A stretch of DNA of 64,000 bases from Sphingobium sp. (GCA_009360885.1 SPEL01000004.1:124001-188000); one strand, 5' to 3'; positions 18,204-27,240 are shown, counted from the first letter of the stretch. The notes: generated by a model not told the origin, from the letters alone. Numbers and translations: made by a program.

Positions 18204-19456
18204 CCGATACCTCAGCAACCATAGATAAAGCCCTCCAACCCGGTCATTTTTCGCCTCGATTAATACTATCGCTATCGCTCTGCGCAGCAGTGATGGTGAT
18301 AGATGGCTATGATCTGGCGGCGATGCCGCTGGCCGTCCCCCATGTTACAAAGGCATTTGGCCTCTCTGCGGCTGACTTTGGTACGGCATTATCCGCCGTG
18401 CTGCTGGGGCTGGGGCTGGGTGCCATCCTGATCGCACCTCTGGGCGATAAATATGGGCGCCGACGGGTAATCGTCATTGCCACCACCATAATCGGGCTGA
18501 TGACGCTGGGCACCGCAACGGGCACGAGCATATGGGAATTCACCCTATGGAGACTGGGCACGGGTATCGCCCTAGGGGCCTGCCTGCCCAATATTACCGC
18601 ATTAACATCCGAAATTGCCCCTCCCGATAAGCGCGCAAGCACCCTCACCATTGTATCACTCGGCATATCATTGGGCGCAATTGTCGCCGGGCTGATAGTG
18701 CCGCAATTGGTGGCGATTGCCGGATGGCACGCCATTTTTACAATTCCCGGCCTGTTTACCTTGATATTAGCGGTCATTCTGCATTTTCTGCTGCCCACCT
18801 CATCCGTTTCGCCGCAGGCCGACACGGCATCCCCCAAAGCGCGCCCACCAATGGCGTTGTTGCAGTTGCTCCGTCCGCCTCTTCTGGTCGCGACAGCAAC
18901 ATTTGCGCTGCTTTATGGTATCAACGCCTTTGCGCTTTACCTAATAACGAGCTGGCTGCCGACCTTGCTTCCTCAGGCTGGCTTCAGCGTGGATATGGCC
19001 GCTCGCTATCTCTCTCTGTTGCAATTCGGTGGATTTCTGATCGGCCTGTTGCTGGCCAGATTACTGGACTATGGCCATGCCACAGCCGCGCTAGCGGGCA
19101 TATATGTACTGATAGCGCTGGCCCTCGCCTTGTTCAGTGTTTTTGCGCCCGATCCAGTCATTTGGGGCGCGCTTATCCTCATCGCCGGAGGGGGCATTAG
19201 CGGCGCGCACCTCGCCATTATGGCAGTGGCGGCAGGCTTTTTCCCGGCTCATTTGTTGTCATCAGCCATTGGCTTTGGGGTAGCGGTGGCCCGCATCGGG
19301 GCCATTGGTGGCCCCTTATTAGGGGGAACCATTATCGGCAGCGGCGCGAGCGTTGCGCATTTCTTCCTGATAGCGGCGATACCAGCCATCGCCTGCCTGC
19401 TCACCACACTGCTCATCCCGATCGCGCAAAGACAGAGCAAATATAATATCGGATGA
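18200..19456 (+). CDS. Aromatic acid:H+ symporter-type MFS transporter 2
   Basis: A 418-residue, 12-helix transporter. Helix 1 reads VIDGYDLAAMPLAVP, a variant of the AAHS DGFD motif, and the helix 2-3 loop has LGDKYGRRRVI. It is translationally coupled to NTF2-like protein 5, and a terminator follows. It probably imports the dimeric or monomeric aromatic acid consumed by the island. Compared with the transporter at 4119-5459 it is shorter and has a shorter central loop. An efflux role cannot be excluded. Confidence 0.85.
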   Translation: MTDTSATIDKALQPGHFSPRLILSLSLCAAVMVIDGYDLAAMPLAVPHVTKAFGLSAADFGTALSAVLLGLGLGAILIAPLGDKYGRRRVIVIATTIIGLMTLGTATGTSIWEFTLWRLGTGIALGACLPNITALTSEIAPPDKRASTLTIVSLGISLGAIVAGLIVPQLVAIAGWHAIFTIPGLFTLILAVILHFLLPTSSVSPQADTASPKARPPMALLQLLRPPLLVATATFALLYGINAFALYLITSWLPTLLPQAGFSVDMAARYLSLLQFGGFLIGLLLARLLDYGHATAALAGIYVLIALALALFSVFAPDPVIWGALILIAGGGISGAHLAIMAVAAGFFPAHLLSSAIGFGVAVARIGAIGGPLLGGTIIGSGASVAHFFLIAAIPAIACLLTTLLIPIAQRQSKYNIG

Positions 19457-19465
19457 GACAGCAGC

Positions 19466-19490
19466 AGCCCGAATGGTCAGCGGGCTTTTT
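19466..19490 (+). terminator. Terminator after AAHS transporter 2
   Basis: Arms AGCCCG (19466-19471) and CGGGCT (19481-19486) followed by TTTT. Confidence 0.75.
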
Positions 19491-19503
19491 GGGGTGCCTC
19501 AAC

Positions 19504-19539
19504 AAAAACTGCCGCAGAAGGACCATCCTCTGCGGCAGT
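19504..19539 (-). terminator. Terminator after DoxX-like gene
   Basis: Perfect 11-base arms (19508-19518 and 19529-19539) with a T-run on the minus strand, ending the DoxX-like gene. Confidence 0.85.
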
Positions 19540-19562
19540 TCATCATGAATGACAGGGAAAAA

Positions 19563-19997
19563 CTAGGGCTTTTTCGAATCAGGATAAAGCTGACATCCAA
19601 AATCTCTTTCCCCGCGCCATGCCGTTATCATAGGCAGGAAATAGGCACGATAAGGCCACATCAGCACCGCATTGAACAGAATCGTAAGGGCACCAAAAAT
19701 GACCTCAACCGTCCCCCATTCCAAAACGAAATTCCAATAACCGATAACGATAGTCAGCGGTACTGACGCGGCGACGCTCAACGGCATCATCCTGTCGGCC
19801 AGCACGGCAACGCCGATGGCGATTTCTGCAACCTTAATCCATGCGAACAGACCGCTGTGGATCAGCGCCAGAGTGAATTCCTGCCCCAGCGGGGTATTGC
19901 CCAATGGTTGCAGATTATAAGGCAGGAAATATTCTATGCCCGAAAATAGATACCACCCGCCATAAATGATACGGCTGATATGATAAAATGTCTTCAT
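19563..19997 (-). CDS. DoxX-like small membrane protein
   Basis: A 144-residue protein with four predicted membrane helices. The first contains SRIIYGGWYLFSGIEYF, a pattern of the DoxX/DoxD family; a charged helix with KVAEIAIGVAVL follows. Start at 19997 follows AAAGGGCAGTC. It sits between the TonB receptor and AAHS transporter 2. A terminator separates it from the receptor gene upstream, so it may have its own promoter or depend on read-through. DoxX-type proteins are linked to membrane redox or quinone chemistry, but this member has no assigned role. Confidence 0.7.
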   Translation of the reverse strand: MKTFYHISRIIYGGWYLFSGIEYFLPYNLQPLGNTPLGQEFTLALIHSGLFAWIKVAEIAIGVAVLADRMMPLSVAASVPLTIVIGYWNFVLEWGTVEVIFGALTILFNAVLMWPYRAYFLPMITAWRGERDFGCQLYPDSKKP

Positions 19998-20022
19998 GAC
20001 TGCCCTTTCGACCATGATAGTG

Positions 20023-20057
20023 AAAAATCACCCCGGAGAGTTTCCTCATCCGGGGTG
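20023..20057 (-). terminator. Terminator after the TonB-dependent receptor
   Basis: Arms CACCCCGG (20029-20036) and CCGGGGTG (20050-20057), with an AAAAA run at 20023-20027 giving the T-tail on the minus strand. Confidence 0.82.
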
Positions 20058-20082
20058 CGCAGGATTATCAGTGTTCAACCGA

Positions 20083-22458
20083 TCAGAAGTTACGCTTGAC
20101 GGTTAGGAACCATTCGCGCGGGCGGGCAACAACACCAGTATTCACACCATAAGCGACCACATTTTCGCTCTTGCCCAGATAATAGAATTTATCGAACAGG
20201 TTGGTGGCACCGGCACTGATCGACCAGTCATTATCCGCCGTCGCATAGGTGACGCGCAGATTAAACAGGCTGCGCCCGTCAATCTTGTTATCAATGCTGT
20301 TGTTGGAATTGAAATAGAAGCTGGACTGATAATTCCAGTCGAGCCGGGGCGTCAGCGTCCCGCTATTTCCCAGATCCGCCTTATACTGCAGGCCCGCAGA
20401 TGCCTGCCAACTGGGGTTGAACGGAGCCTTCATCGCCAGTGTGACGTTGGTGCTGGCGTCGACCTTCTTATAATCAAAATCCAGATAGCCAACGGACGCA
20501 TCAAACATCAGACCATCGACAGGCTGTGCATTCAGTTCCAGTTCAAAACCCAATACCTCAGCATCGCCGGCATTCGCAGGCATAGAACAGGTAACGCTGG
20601 ACGTTTCAGGGCAATAATAGCGGTTGATCTGCAAATCTTTGTAATCATTGAAGAATACAGCACCGTTCAGCCGAACACGGCGATCAAGTAAGTCCGCCTT
20701 AAAGCCCGCCTCATAGGTCGTAATAGTTTCCGGCTTAAACGTGGTGATCTGATCCGGCGTATAGGGGCGCGGGTTAACACCGCCACCCTTATACCCCGTA
20801 GCTACCTGTGCATATACCATCAGCGCAGGATTGAAGCGATAGTTTACGCCCAGACGATAATCGACCCGGTCGCCCTTAAACGTGCCAATCTCACCATCCA
20901 GACCATAAACCAGTCCGTTTATGAATGGCCCCGGCACGGTAATGGCAGAGCCATCGACATTGCGGCGGGAGAACTGATAGCTCTTCTTATCATCGGTGTA
21001 CCGAATACCGCCAATGATGTTGAAATTAGACGATGGATGCAATTCCACATGGGCAAAAACCGACTGGCTGCGGTTCGTCACCGGATCGTTAATCAGGAAA
21101 TCAAACAACGGCAACATGATCTGATTACGGGCCGTCTGCCGGTCATCGGCATCATAATAATAGCCGCCAACCGTATAATCAGCAAAATCGCCAACCTTAC
21201 CAGACAGGCGCAATTCCTGCGTGAACTGCTTATGGCTATAACCAAATTGTTGCAGCACAATATTGAGCGGCGAACCATCAAGATCAACGCCCGTCGTGCC
21301 GCTGGCCTTACGATAAGCAGTGATAGATTTCAGGCTGAGCGTGTCTGAGAGCTGATAATCAATATTACCCGAAATGCCCCAGCTTTCCGCTGTGCTGGTA
21401 GGACGCGTCACAAAATTGCCAGGCGTTACCTGATAAGGTGTGCCAAAGACGGTGGTGTAATTCCCGCCGGAAACATAGCTCGCATAGCTGGTATAGCTTT
21501 TGGAACCAGTGATGAAACGGCTGTCAAACGGCACGCCACCATTAGGATTGGCCGCATCATAGCTGCGGACATTGGGGTTATTGGCATAGAGCAGCTTGGT
21601 CGCCACCTGTTCCGACTTATTCTTGGCATAATCGGCAATCAGGTTGATTTCCAACGGTGACCCGGCAGGCGCGTAACGCAGCGCAGCGCGAATGCCCTGC
21701 ACATCTACGCCGCCTTCTGTCCCTGTCTGGCAATTGCTATCCGACTGTGCGGACGCAATGCCCTGCCCGGGATTGGCGCAGCCATAGTCCAGCAATTTCA
21801 TATAGCCATCGGTGCTCTTAGAAACACCGGAAATACGCGCATAAAGGCCATCGACAATCGTAAAACCAGCGCTGGCACGAATATCAAGCCGGTCATAAGA
21901 CCCGGTGCTGGCTTCAACAAAGCCGCCGCCATTTTCATCGGGCTTGCGGCTGAACAGCTTTACCGAACCGCCAATGGAGTTTTTACCGGACAGCGTCCCT
22001 TGCGGCCCGCGCAATACCTCAACCCGGTCGAGGTCAGTCAAATCAAGAATGGCACCAAAGGTCGTGCCATAATAAACATCATCAATGTAGATACCAACGC
22101 CCGGTTCCAACGCAAAGTTGGAATCATTTTGCCCGACACCGCGAATATAGGCCTGCACCGCGCTGCCATTCAGGCCCGCTGCGGCAGAGAGGTTGACGTT
22201 CGGCGCTACGCCCGTGAGGTCCGTCACGCTCTGGATGTTTTTGGCTTCCAGCGCTTCACCAGTGGTGGCGGTAATCGCAATAGGCGTATCCTGCAGGCGT
22301 TGCCCGCGGAACTGGGCGGTCACAACAATGTCTTCAACCCCGCCTTTTGCCTGTGGCTCGCTCGCTTCCTGCCCAATAGCAGGAGCAGACAGCATGGCCG
22401 CCATCATAGTGGCTCCGGCCGCCCCAAGACGCAGTTTTTTCTTAAGATCAGAACTCAT
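20083..22458 (-). CDS. TonB-dependent outer-membrane receptor
   Basis: About 791 residues with a cleavable signal peptide (GAAGATMMAAMLSAPAIGQ). A TonB box-like segment (EDIVVTAQ) leads into the plug domain with QDTPIAITATTG and VLRGPQGTLSGKNSIGGSV. The C-terminal 22-strand barrel ends in phenylalanine (VKRNF), as outer-membrane proteins do. Start at 22458 follows GGGAGGAAGCAC. The palindrome copy is about 280 bases upstream, an unusually long leader. Sphingomonads often use receptors of this type for large aromatic compounds (DdvT for a biphenyl in SYK-6, from memory), so import of a lignin dimer through the outer membrane is a reasonable inference. Confidence 0.92.
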   Translation of the reverse strand: MSSDLKKKLRLGAAGATMMAAMLSAPAIGQEASEPQAKGGVEDIVVTAQFRGQRLQDTPIAITATTGEALEAKNIQSVTDLTGVAPNVNLSAAAGLNGSAVQAYIRGVGQNDSNFALEPGVGIYIDDVYYGTTFGAILDLTDLDRVEVLRGPQGTLSGKNSIGGSVKLFSRKPDENGGGFVEASTGSYDRLDIRASAGFTIVDGLYARISGVSKSTDGYMKLLDYGCANPGQGIASAQSDSNCQTGTEGGVDVQGIRAALRYAPAGSPLEINLIADYAKNKSEQVATKLLYANNPNVRSYDAANPNGGVPFDSRFITGSKSYTSYASYVSGGNYTTVFGTPYQVTPGNFVTRPTSTAESWGISGNIDYQLSDTLSLKSITAYRKASGTTGVDLDGSPLNIVLQQFGYSHKQFTQELRLSGKVGDFADYTVGGYYYDADDRQTARNQIMLPLFDFLINDPVTNRSQSVFAHVELHPSSNFNIIGGIRYTDDKKSYQFSRRNVDGSAITVPGPFINGLVYGLDGEIGTFKGDRVDYRLGVNYRFNPALMVYAQVATGYKGGGVNPRPYTPDQITTFKPETITTYEAGFKADLLDRRVRLNGAVFFNDYKDLQINRYYCPETSSVTCSMPANAGDAEVLGFELELNAQPVDGLMFDASVGYLDFDYKKVDASTNVTLAMKAPFNPSWQASAGLQYKADLGNSGTLTPRLDWNYQSSFYFNSNNSIDNKIDGRSLFNLRVTYATADNDWSISAGATNLFDKFYYLGKSENVVAYGVNTGVVARPREWFLTVKRNF

Positions 22459-22987
22459 GTGCTTCCTCCCAAGCCGGTCAGAAGACATCAGGCGAGCGAA
22501 ACACTATGCTGCGCAAAATGCACAGCAGCATAATCTGCTTTGGGATAGGAAATATTCCCATCCTCCCCTGATAGCCTTTCTGGCTTTGTTTTCATTTTCG
22601 CCCCCTTGGGGGGCTGGTTCAAAAGAAAGCGTCCCTTACGCTGGCCCCTGCAGGGGGTGCAGCAAATCGCGAAATAGCAATGCTTTTCAGCGAATCCTGC
22701 CCAGAGGAAAGAAGCCTATCCTTTCTACCTTTGATATTAACGATCGTTATAACTGTGTCAAGCGACATTGCAGCATGATCATGCGTGGGGGGGGGGCTGG
22801 TATCATATCACGGTTAGCGACAAAGACCGGGTGCAGCATTTGCCGCAACCGGGGCATATTCTCTTTGCGGAGATGTTAGCCGACACCCATCGGCAAAGAG
22901 ATACACTGATTGCCGATGGGTAGGATGTTACGCTGTCTGGGCTTTATAGAAAGCCATCGATTGCGTCAGACGTTTTGCGGCCTGCTA
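22459..22987. other. Receptor leader and upstream region
   Basis: About 530 bases between the receptor start and the end of the stilbene dioxygenase gene. I see no gene. It holds palindrome site 7, a 12-base palindrome GCATGATCATGC (22773-22784), a run of ten G (22787-22796), and an 11-base-arm inverted repeat at 22885-22921 (ACCCATCGGCA / TGCCGATGGGT) that could end transcription of the dioxygenase operon although it lacks a T-run. Confidence 0.55.
22738..22749. promoter_or_regulatory. Regulon palindrome site 7, TAACGATCGTTA
   Basis: Perfect palindrome about 280 bases upstream of the receptor start, further than at other copies. It implies a promoter well upstream and a long leader, or an unannotated short reading frame. 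Confidence 0.73.
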
Positions 22988-24481
22988 TTATGCGTCTTCG
23001 TTCGCGTTTTCGCCTGCGGTGGCGCGGGCCTGTGCCAGCTTATCCGCAGGCACCCATGTGCCATGGACCTGCGCCCGCATCGGTACAGGCATGGGGACGC
23101 GGGCTATTGGCCCTTTTGCGATGTCGGCGGCCTCCACCACCCACAGCTCCGACGCGAAGCTATTCTCGCCCGTCTGCCTGTCTACCACAGCGAGCAACCA
23201 GCCTTCATGTCCTTCTTGCGTAGAGGGAACATGCACCGGCTCATTAATCGCCATATTCGGCCCCAGCGGCATCATATCAAGCCTGCCATTACCCGGTTCA
23301 ATGCGAAACATGGCGTTAAACGCTATGCCCACCGGCCCACCGGGCAGCGGCGGGCCACCTTGCGGGTTCATCGAAAGATACCATGCCGCGCGATGGTTAC
23401 GGCCCTGATCTTCATCGCGCAGGCGCGGCATATCACCGGGAGGGCCAATCACGCGGGATTCAAAACCATCCCCTTCTTTGGCCATATCAAAGGTCCAGCG
23501 CGTCAGGCCGCCACCAATATCGCGCTGATCCCGCTGCACCCCACCAGCCTCACGCATGAAGCCAAAGGCATTGGTGTCACTGAGGCAGATATCCAGATGG
23601 ACAAGATCACCATCTTCATAGGCGTTGACGAAGTGAAAGGCCGATACGCCCTTTGGTCCTTTGAACCAGCGCATTTCCTCAACCTTGCCATAGCGCGGCA
23701 TGATGCCAACCCAGCTTTCCAGATCCTGCTGATGTGCCCAGTGCGGCCCGCCAGCCTTTAACCGGTCCAGATCAGCCGTGGTCGGAAAAATCGGGAATAC
23801 CGCATAATGTTCGGTAATCGCGAAATCATGAATGGTAGAGCAATAAGGTTGCTGGAACCATTGTTCCGACACCAGAGTACCGTCCTTATCCGCAATGCAA
23901 TAAGCGACATCGAGGCTCGCCAATCCACCAGCCTCATAGCCAAAGAAAAACATCTCCCCCGTTACCGGGTCAATGCGCGGATGGGCGGTGAAGGTTTCTG
24001 ATTTCAGCGCGCCATAATAATCCCACCGGCCAATGGTTTCGAGGGTGTCCGGGTTCACCTCATAGCCCAGACCATCTTCCTTGGTCATGAACAGCCGCCC
24101 GCCATGCCAGACCGGCGTGGTATTGGCGACGGTGCGGTCCTTGCCCTTTACGGATGGATCATCGGTGAAGGGGTTGCGATAGGCACCAAAGAGCGCGTGA
24201 CGCGCTTCCTTCTCCAGCCGATAGCGCTCTGTTTCAACATAGCGAATGGCATAATCCACCACCCCATTATGGATCCTGAACTTCGCCACCATGCCATCGC
24301 CCGACAAAGCAATGTCATCGGCAAACATCGGTGCCTGCGCAGGGTCTGGCACCGCACGGAAAAAGGCCCCGTCAATTTCCGATGGTATCTCACCCACAAC
24401 ATCAAGATTGCGCGCAGACCACTCAATGCCAACCGGAGTGTTCAACCCCGTAAAGTGAACAGTCGATGGATATTTGCTCAT
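22988..24481 (-). CDS. Lignostilbene-type carotenoid cleavage dioxygenase
   Basis: A 497-residue carotenoid-cleavage-oxygenase family enzyme that would split the central C=C of a stilbene with O2 into two aldehydes. The four iron-binding histidines are His167 (FTAHPRI), His218 (STIHDF), His283 (SAFHFV) and His473 (QVHGTW), almost the numbering of the stilbene dioxygenase NOV1 (167, 218, 284, 476, from memory). Tyr101 and Lys134, which bind the 4-hydroxyl of hydroxystilbenes in that group, are in identical positions. The third pocket residue, Phe59, appears to be Leu. Start at 24481 follows GGAGAGGAG. It is the last gene of a minus-strand operon after the NmrA reductase and GMC 3. A phenolic stilbene substrate is well supported. 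Confidence 0.9.
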   Translation of the reverse strand: MSKYPSTVHFTGLNTPVGIEWSARNLDVVGEIPSEIDGAFFRAVPDPAQAPMFADDIALSGDGMVAKFRIHNGVVDYAIRYVETERYRLEKEARHALFGAYRNPFTDDPSVKGKDRTVANTTPVWHGGRLFMTKEDGLGYEVNPDTLETIGRWDYYGALKSETFTAHPRIDPVTGEMFFFGYEAGGLASLDVAYCIADKDGTLVSEQWFQQPYCSTIHDFAITEHYAVFPIFPTTADLDRLKAGGPHWAHQQDLESWVGIMPRYGKVEEMRWFKGPKGVSAFHFVNAYEDGDLVHLDICLSDTNAFGFMREAGGVQRDQRDIGGGLTRWTFDMAKEGDGFESRVIGPPGDMPRLRDEDQGRNHRAAWYLSMNPQGGPPLPGGPVGIAFNAMFRIEPGNGRLDMMPLGPNMAINEPVHVPSTQEGHEGWLLAVVDRQTGENSFASELWVVEAADIAKGPIARVPMPVPMRAQVHGTWVPADKLAQARATAGENANEDA

Positions 24482-24498
24482 CTCTTTCTCCTCTCCTT

Positions 24499-24516
24499 CC
24501 AAATATCATCATTTGG
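24499..24516. repeat. Inverted repeat CCAAAT-N6-ATTTGG
   Basis: Six-base arms separated by six bases, in the 102-base gap between GMC 3 and the stilbene dioxygenase. It may be a small operator or an RNA hairpin. No T-run follows. Confidence 0.4.
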
Positions 24517-24583
24517 TAGAAAATTTTCAAAACGACAAATTCCCATTGCCGCCCCCTCTCAGCAGGATATTTTCTTATTATTT

Positions 24584-26191
24584 CTATCGGCGCAGCGCCT
24601 TCAGCACATGATCTGCGCCTTTATCGCCAATCATAATCGCCGTTGCATTGGTATTACCGGCTGGCAGGGATGGCATGACAGACGCATCCGCAACCCACAG
24701 CCCTTCCATACCGATGACCGCAAGGTCGCTATCCACCACCGCCATCGGGTCATCCTGCGCACCGATTTTCGCAGTACCCACCGGATGATAAAGCGGAATG
24801 GAGGCCATTTTCACATAGCCGCGAAGCTGTTCCGGGTCCGTCAGTGCAGCGCCGGGCCGCACTTCGTTACTGATATAAGGCGCGATGGGGGATTGCTGCA
24901 TAATCTTGCGGGCAATGCCAATGCCCTCGATTATCTGGTCCACATCTTCTTCATTGCCCAATTGCTGATGCTCAATCACCGGCGGAGCGAAAGGATCAGG
25001 CGAGCGAAGCGTTATCTGCCCGCGATAGCTAGGACGCATCAGGCCGATTAAGGTCGATACCGTTGGCGTCTTGCGCAGCATCAGCCGCCCTTTATCATCA
25101 AAATCAAAGGCGAAGGCCGCAAAGCTGATCTGTAAATTGGGCGCAGGCAAATTCTCATGGCTTTTTACCAGCGCATGGGCATGACCAATGGAGGTAGTGA
25201 GCGCCCCTTTACGCGCCAGAGCGAATTGCAGCACCTGCCACGCCCCGCGCAACCCTTGTGCGTCGCTGTTCAGCGTTGGCACGGTTACATCATTCACCAA
25301 ATGGGTGCCGACATGGTCCTGAAGATTCCGCCCGACGCCGGGCAAATCCAGCACCACATCAATGCCTTTGTCCTGCAAATGCTGCGCCGGGCCAATGCCC
25401 GACAGCATCAGCAGGCGCGGCGTATTCATGCTGCCCGCCGATACCACCACACCACGCCGCGCGCGCAGCACCTTATCCTGCCCATTTTGACGATAGATAA
25501 TGCCAACGGCTCGCTTGCCTTCCGTAAGGATACGCAGCACTTGGGCCTCCAGCAGGATTTCGGGCTTCTCTACACCTTTGCGATCCTGCAAATAGCCCCG
25601 CGCTGCGCTGCACCGCAGGCCATTACGCTGCGATACCTGCACATAATCGACCCCTTCGGCGATTTCTCCATTGAGGTCTGATGAGCGCCGGATACCAGCG
25701 GCCTGTGCCGCCTCTATCCAACTATCGGTTATCGGATAACGCGCGCGCCCTTCGGAAACAGAAATTGGCCCGCCAGCGCCGCGCCATGCATCACTGCCTC
25801 GTTCATTATCTTCCATCCGCCGGAAATAGGGGAGGACGGACTGATAATCCCACCCGGTCGCGCCCAGTTCCGCCCAATGGTCATAATCCCACTTATGCCC
25901 ACGAATAAACATCATACCGTTGAGCGAACTGCCACCGCCCAGCAATTTACCCGCTGGCCAGATATCCGCCCGACCGCCAAGGGACGGGTCCGGCTCTACC
26001 TGATAGCACCAGTCATAATCAGGGTTTTGCACAATCGCACTGGTCAATGCAGGGATGCGGGACCGATGGTGCTGGTCGGTTTTCCCGGCCTCCACCAATA
26101 CAACCTTCACGCCGGCCTCTGCCAGTCGCCCGGATAGGGCAGCCCCCGCAGAACCACCACCAATGACGATAATATCCGTTATATCAGACAT
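24584..26191 (-). CDS. GMC-family FAD oxidoreductase 3
   Basis: A 535-residue GMC flavoprotein. FAD motif VIGGGSAGAALSGRLAE, family signature AGKLLGGGSSLNGMMFIRGH, active-site His in YHPVGTAKIG and Asn in GNTNATA. In the His segment, Cys-Ser of GMC 1 is replaced by Ala-Lys. Start at 26191 follows GGAGACTATC. It is a close paralogue of GMC 1 over its whole length. Co-transcribed with the NmrA reductase (upstream) and stilbene dioxygenase (downstream), so it probably oxidises an alcohol of the same dimer, perhaps the opposite enantiomer or ring side chain. Confidence 0.86.
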   Translation of the reverse strand: MSDITDIIVIGGGSAGAALSGRLAEAGVKVVLVEAGKTDQHHRSRIPALTSAIVQNPDYDWCYQVEPDPSLGGRADIWPAGKLLGGGSSLNGMMFIRGHKWDYDHWAELGATGWDYQSVLPYFRRMEDNERGSDAWRGAGGPISVSEGRARYPITDSWIEAAQAAGIRRSSDLNGEIAEGVDYVQVSQRNGLRCSAARGYLQDRKGVEKPEILLEAQVLRILTEGKRAVGIIYRQNGQDKVLRARRGVVVSAGSMNTPRLLMLSGIGPAQHLQDKGIDVVLDLPGVGRNLQDHVGTHLVNDVTVPTLNSDAQGLRGAWQVLQFALARKGALTTSIGHAHALVKSHENLPAPNLQISFAAFAFDFDDKGRLMLRKTPTVSTLIGLMRPSYRGQITLRSPDPFAPPVIEHQQLGNEEDVDQIIEGIGIARKIMQQSPIAPYISNEVRPGAALTDPEQLRGYVKMASIPLYHPVGTAKIGAQDDPMAVVDSDLAVIGMEGLWVADASVMPSLPAGNTNATAIMIGDKGADHVLKALRR

Positions 26192-26212
26192 GATAGTCTC
26201 CATCTCTTATCG

Positions 26213-27127
26213 TCAGGCCGGCCATGCGGACTTGTGCTGTTCCATCACATCCCGCAGCGAGCGGGGACGGCGCCCGCTAATGCGCTCCACATCATCGGTG
26301 AGGCGGTTGAAATAACCGTCGCGGATGGCCTGACCAAAGGTGACCATATCATCGCTGGACCATGGAATGGGACCATCCGGCACAATGTCAGAGGCATGGC
26401 GGGGCACGCCCAGCGAATCGAAATAGGCGAACATGCCTTCATCATCGACCTGTTCCACCGTGATGGGTTTACCGGACATTTCCGAAACCAGCGCCAGCGC
26501 CTCAGGGATCGACCAGAGATCAGGCCCAGTGAGGGTATAGGCCTTGTTGCCATGGCCTTCCTGCGTCAGCACGCCCACGGCCGTTGCAACGCAATCATCG
26601 CGGCTGACAAAGCCCACTTTGCCGTCGCGGCAATTATCCGGCTTATGCCCGGTTATCAGCGCCGGTATTGCCATGGCAGTGGCGATGGCCTCGGCATATT
26701 GGCTGTCACGTAAATGCGTCCATGCCGCACCGGAGCCTTCGATAATTTCCTCTGTCGCGCGATGCTCATGCTTGACGATGGCCGGGTTCCCGGCCTCATT
26801 CGCGGCGATGACCGATGTATAGACGATGTGTCGCACACCCTGCGCCACGGCAGCCTCAACCGCGTTACGATGCTGCCCCACACGCGAACCGACGCGAGCC
26901 GTGCTGATAAGGAGCATGCGTTCACCGCCCTCCATCGCGGCAGGCAAAGTGGACACATCATCAAAATCCGCCGCGCGCACTTCTATGCCGCGATCAGAAA
27001 ATTCCTTCAGCTTTGCCGGGGTACGGGACAGGAATATCAAATCCTCTGGCGCGCACTGCTGCGCCAGTAAATTCGCAGCCGTCCGTCCAAAGGACCCTGA
27101 TGCACCCGTGACGATAATTTTACCCAT
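26213..27127 (-). CDS. NmrA-like atypical SDR (NAD(P)-binding reductase)
   Basis: A 304-residue Rossmann protein. The N-terminal MGKIIVTGASGSFGR holds the glycine motif, with LSRTPAKLKEF after strand 2 suggesting NADP binding. The classical YxxxK is absent, as in NmrA/QOR2-type proteins. Start at 27127 follows AGAGGATAT; the upstream open frame to 27187 runs into the palindrome and is unlikely. It is first in the operon with GMC 3 and the stilbene dioxygenase. SYK-6 pinoresinol reductase PinZ is related to this group (from memory), so benzylic-ether reduction of a lignan or phenylcoumaran is possible. A quinone reductase is the alternative. Confidence 0.8.
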   Translation of the reverse strand: MGKIIVTGASGSFGRTAANLLAQQCAPEDLIFLSRTPAKLKEFSDRGIEVRAADFDDVSTLPAAMEGGERMLLISTARVGSRVGQHRNAVEAAVAQGVRHIVYTSVIAANEAGNPAIVKHEHRATEEIIEGSGAAWTHLRDSQYAEAIATAMAIPALITGHKPDNCRDGKVGFVSRDDCVATAVGVLTQEGHGNKAYTLTGPDLWSIPEALALVSEMSGKPITVEQVDDEGMFAYFDSLGVPRHASDIVPDGPIPWSSDDMVTFGQAIRDGYFNRLTDDVERISGRRPRSLRDVMEQHKSAWPA

Positions 27128-27187
27128 GATATCCTCTGCCCAGATTCTGTTACCGTGATGCCGGTTCATCCGGCTTGCCCACAACAA

Positions 27188-27199
27188 TAACGAGTGTTA
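27188..27199. promoter_or_regulatory. Regulon palindrome site 8, TAACGAGTGTTA
   Basis: Variant copy in the divergent gap between the NmrA-GMC 3-stilbene dioxygenase operon and NTF2-like protein 6. Confidence 0.66.
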
Positions 27200-27240
27200 C
27201 TATTACGTCAATATCAAGCACATAAGGAAGAGGATATAAA

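Noticed and set aside
22910-23761. 283-codon plus-strand frame
   Set aside because: Overlaps the stilbene dioxygenase on the other strand, which has all four iron ligands. Product unlike any family.
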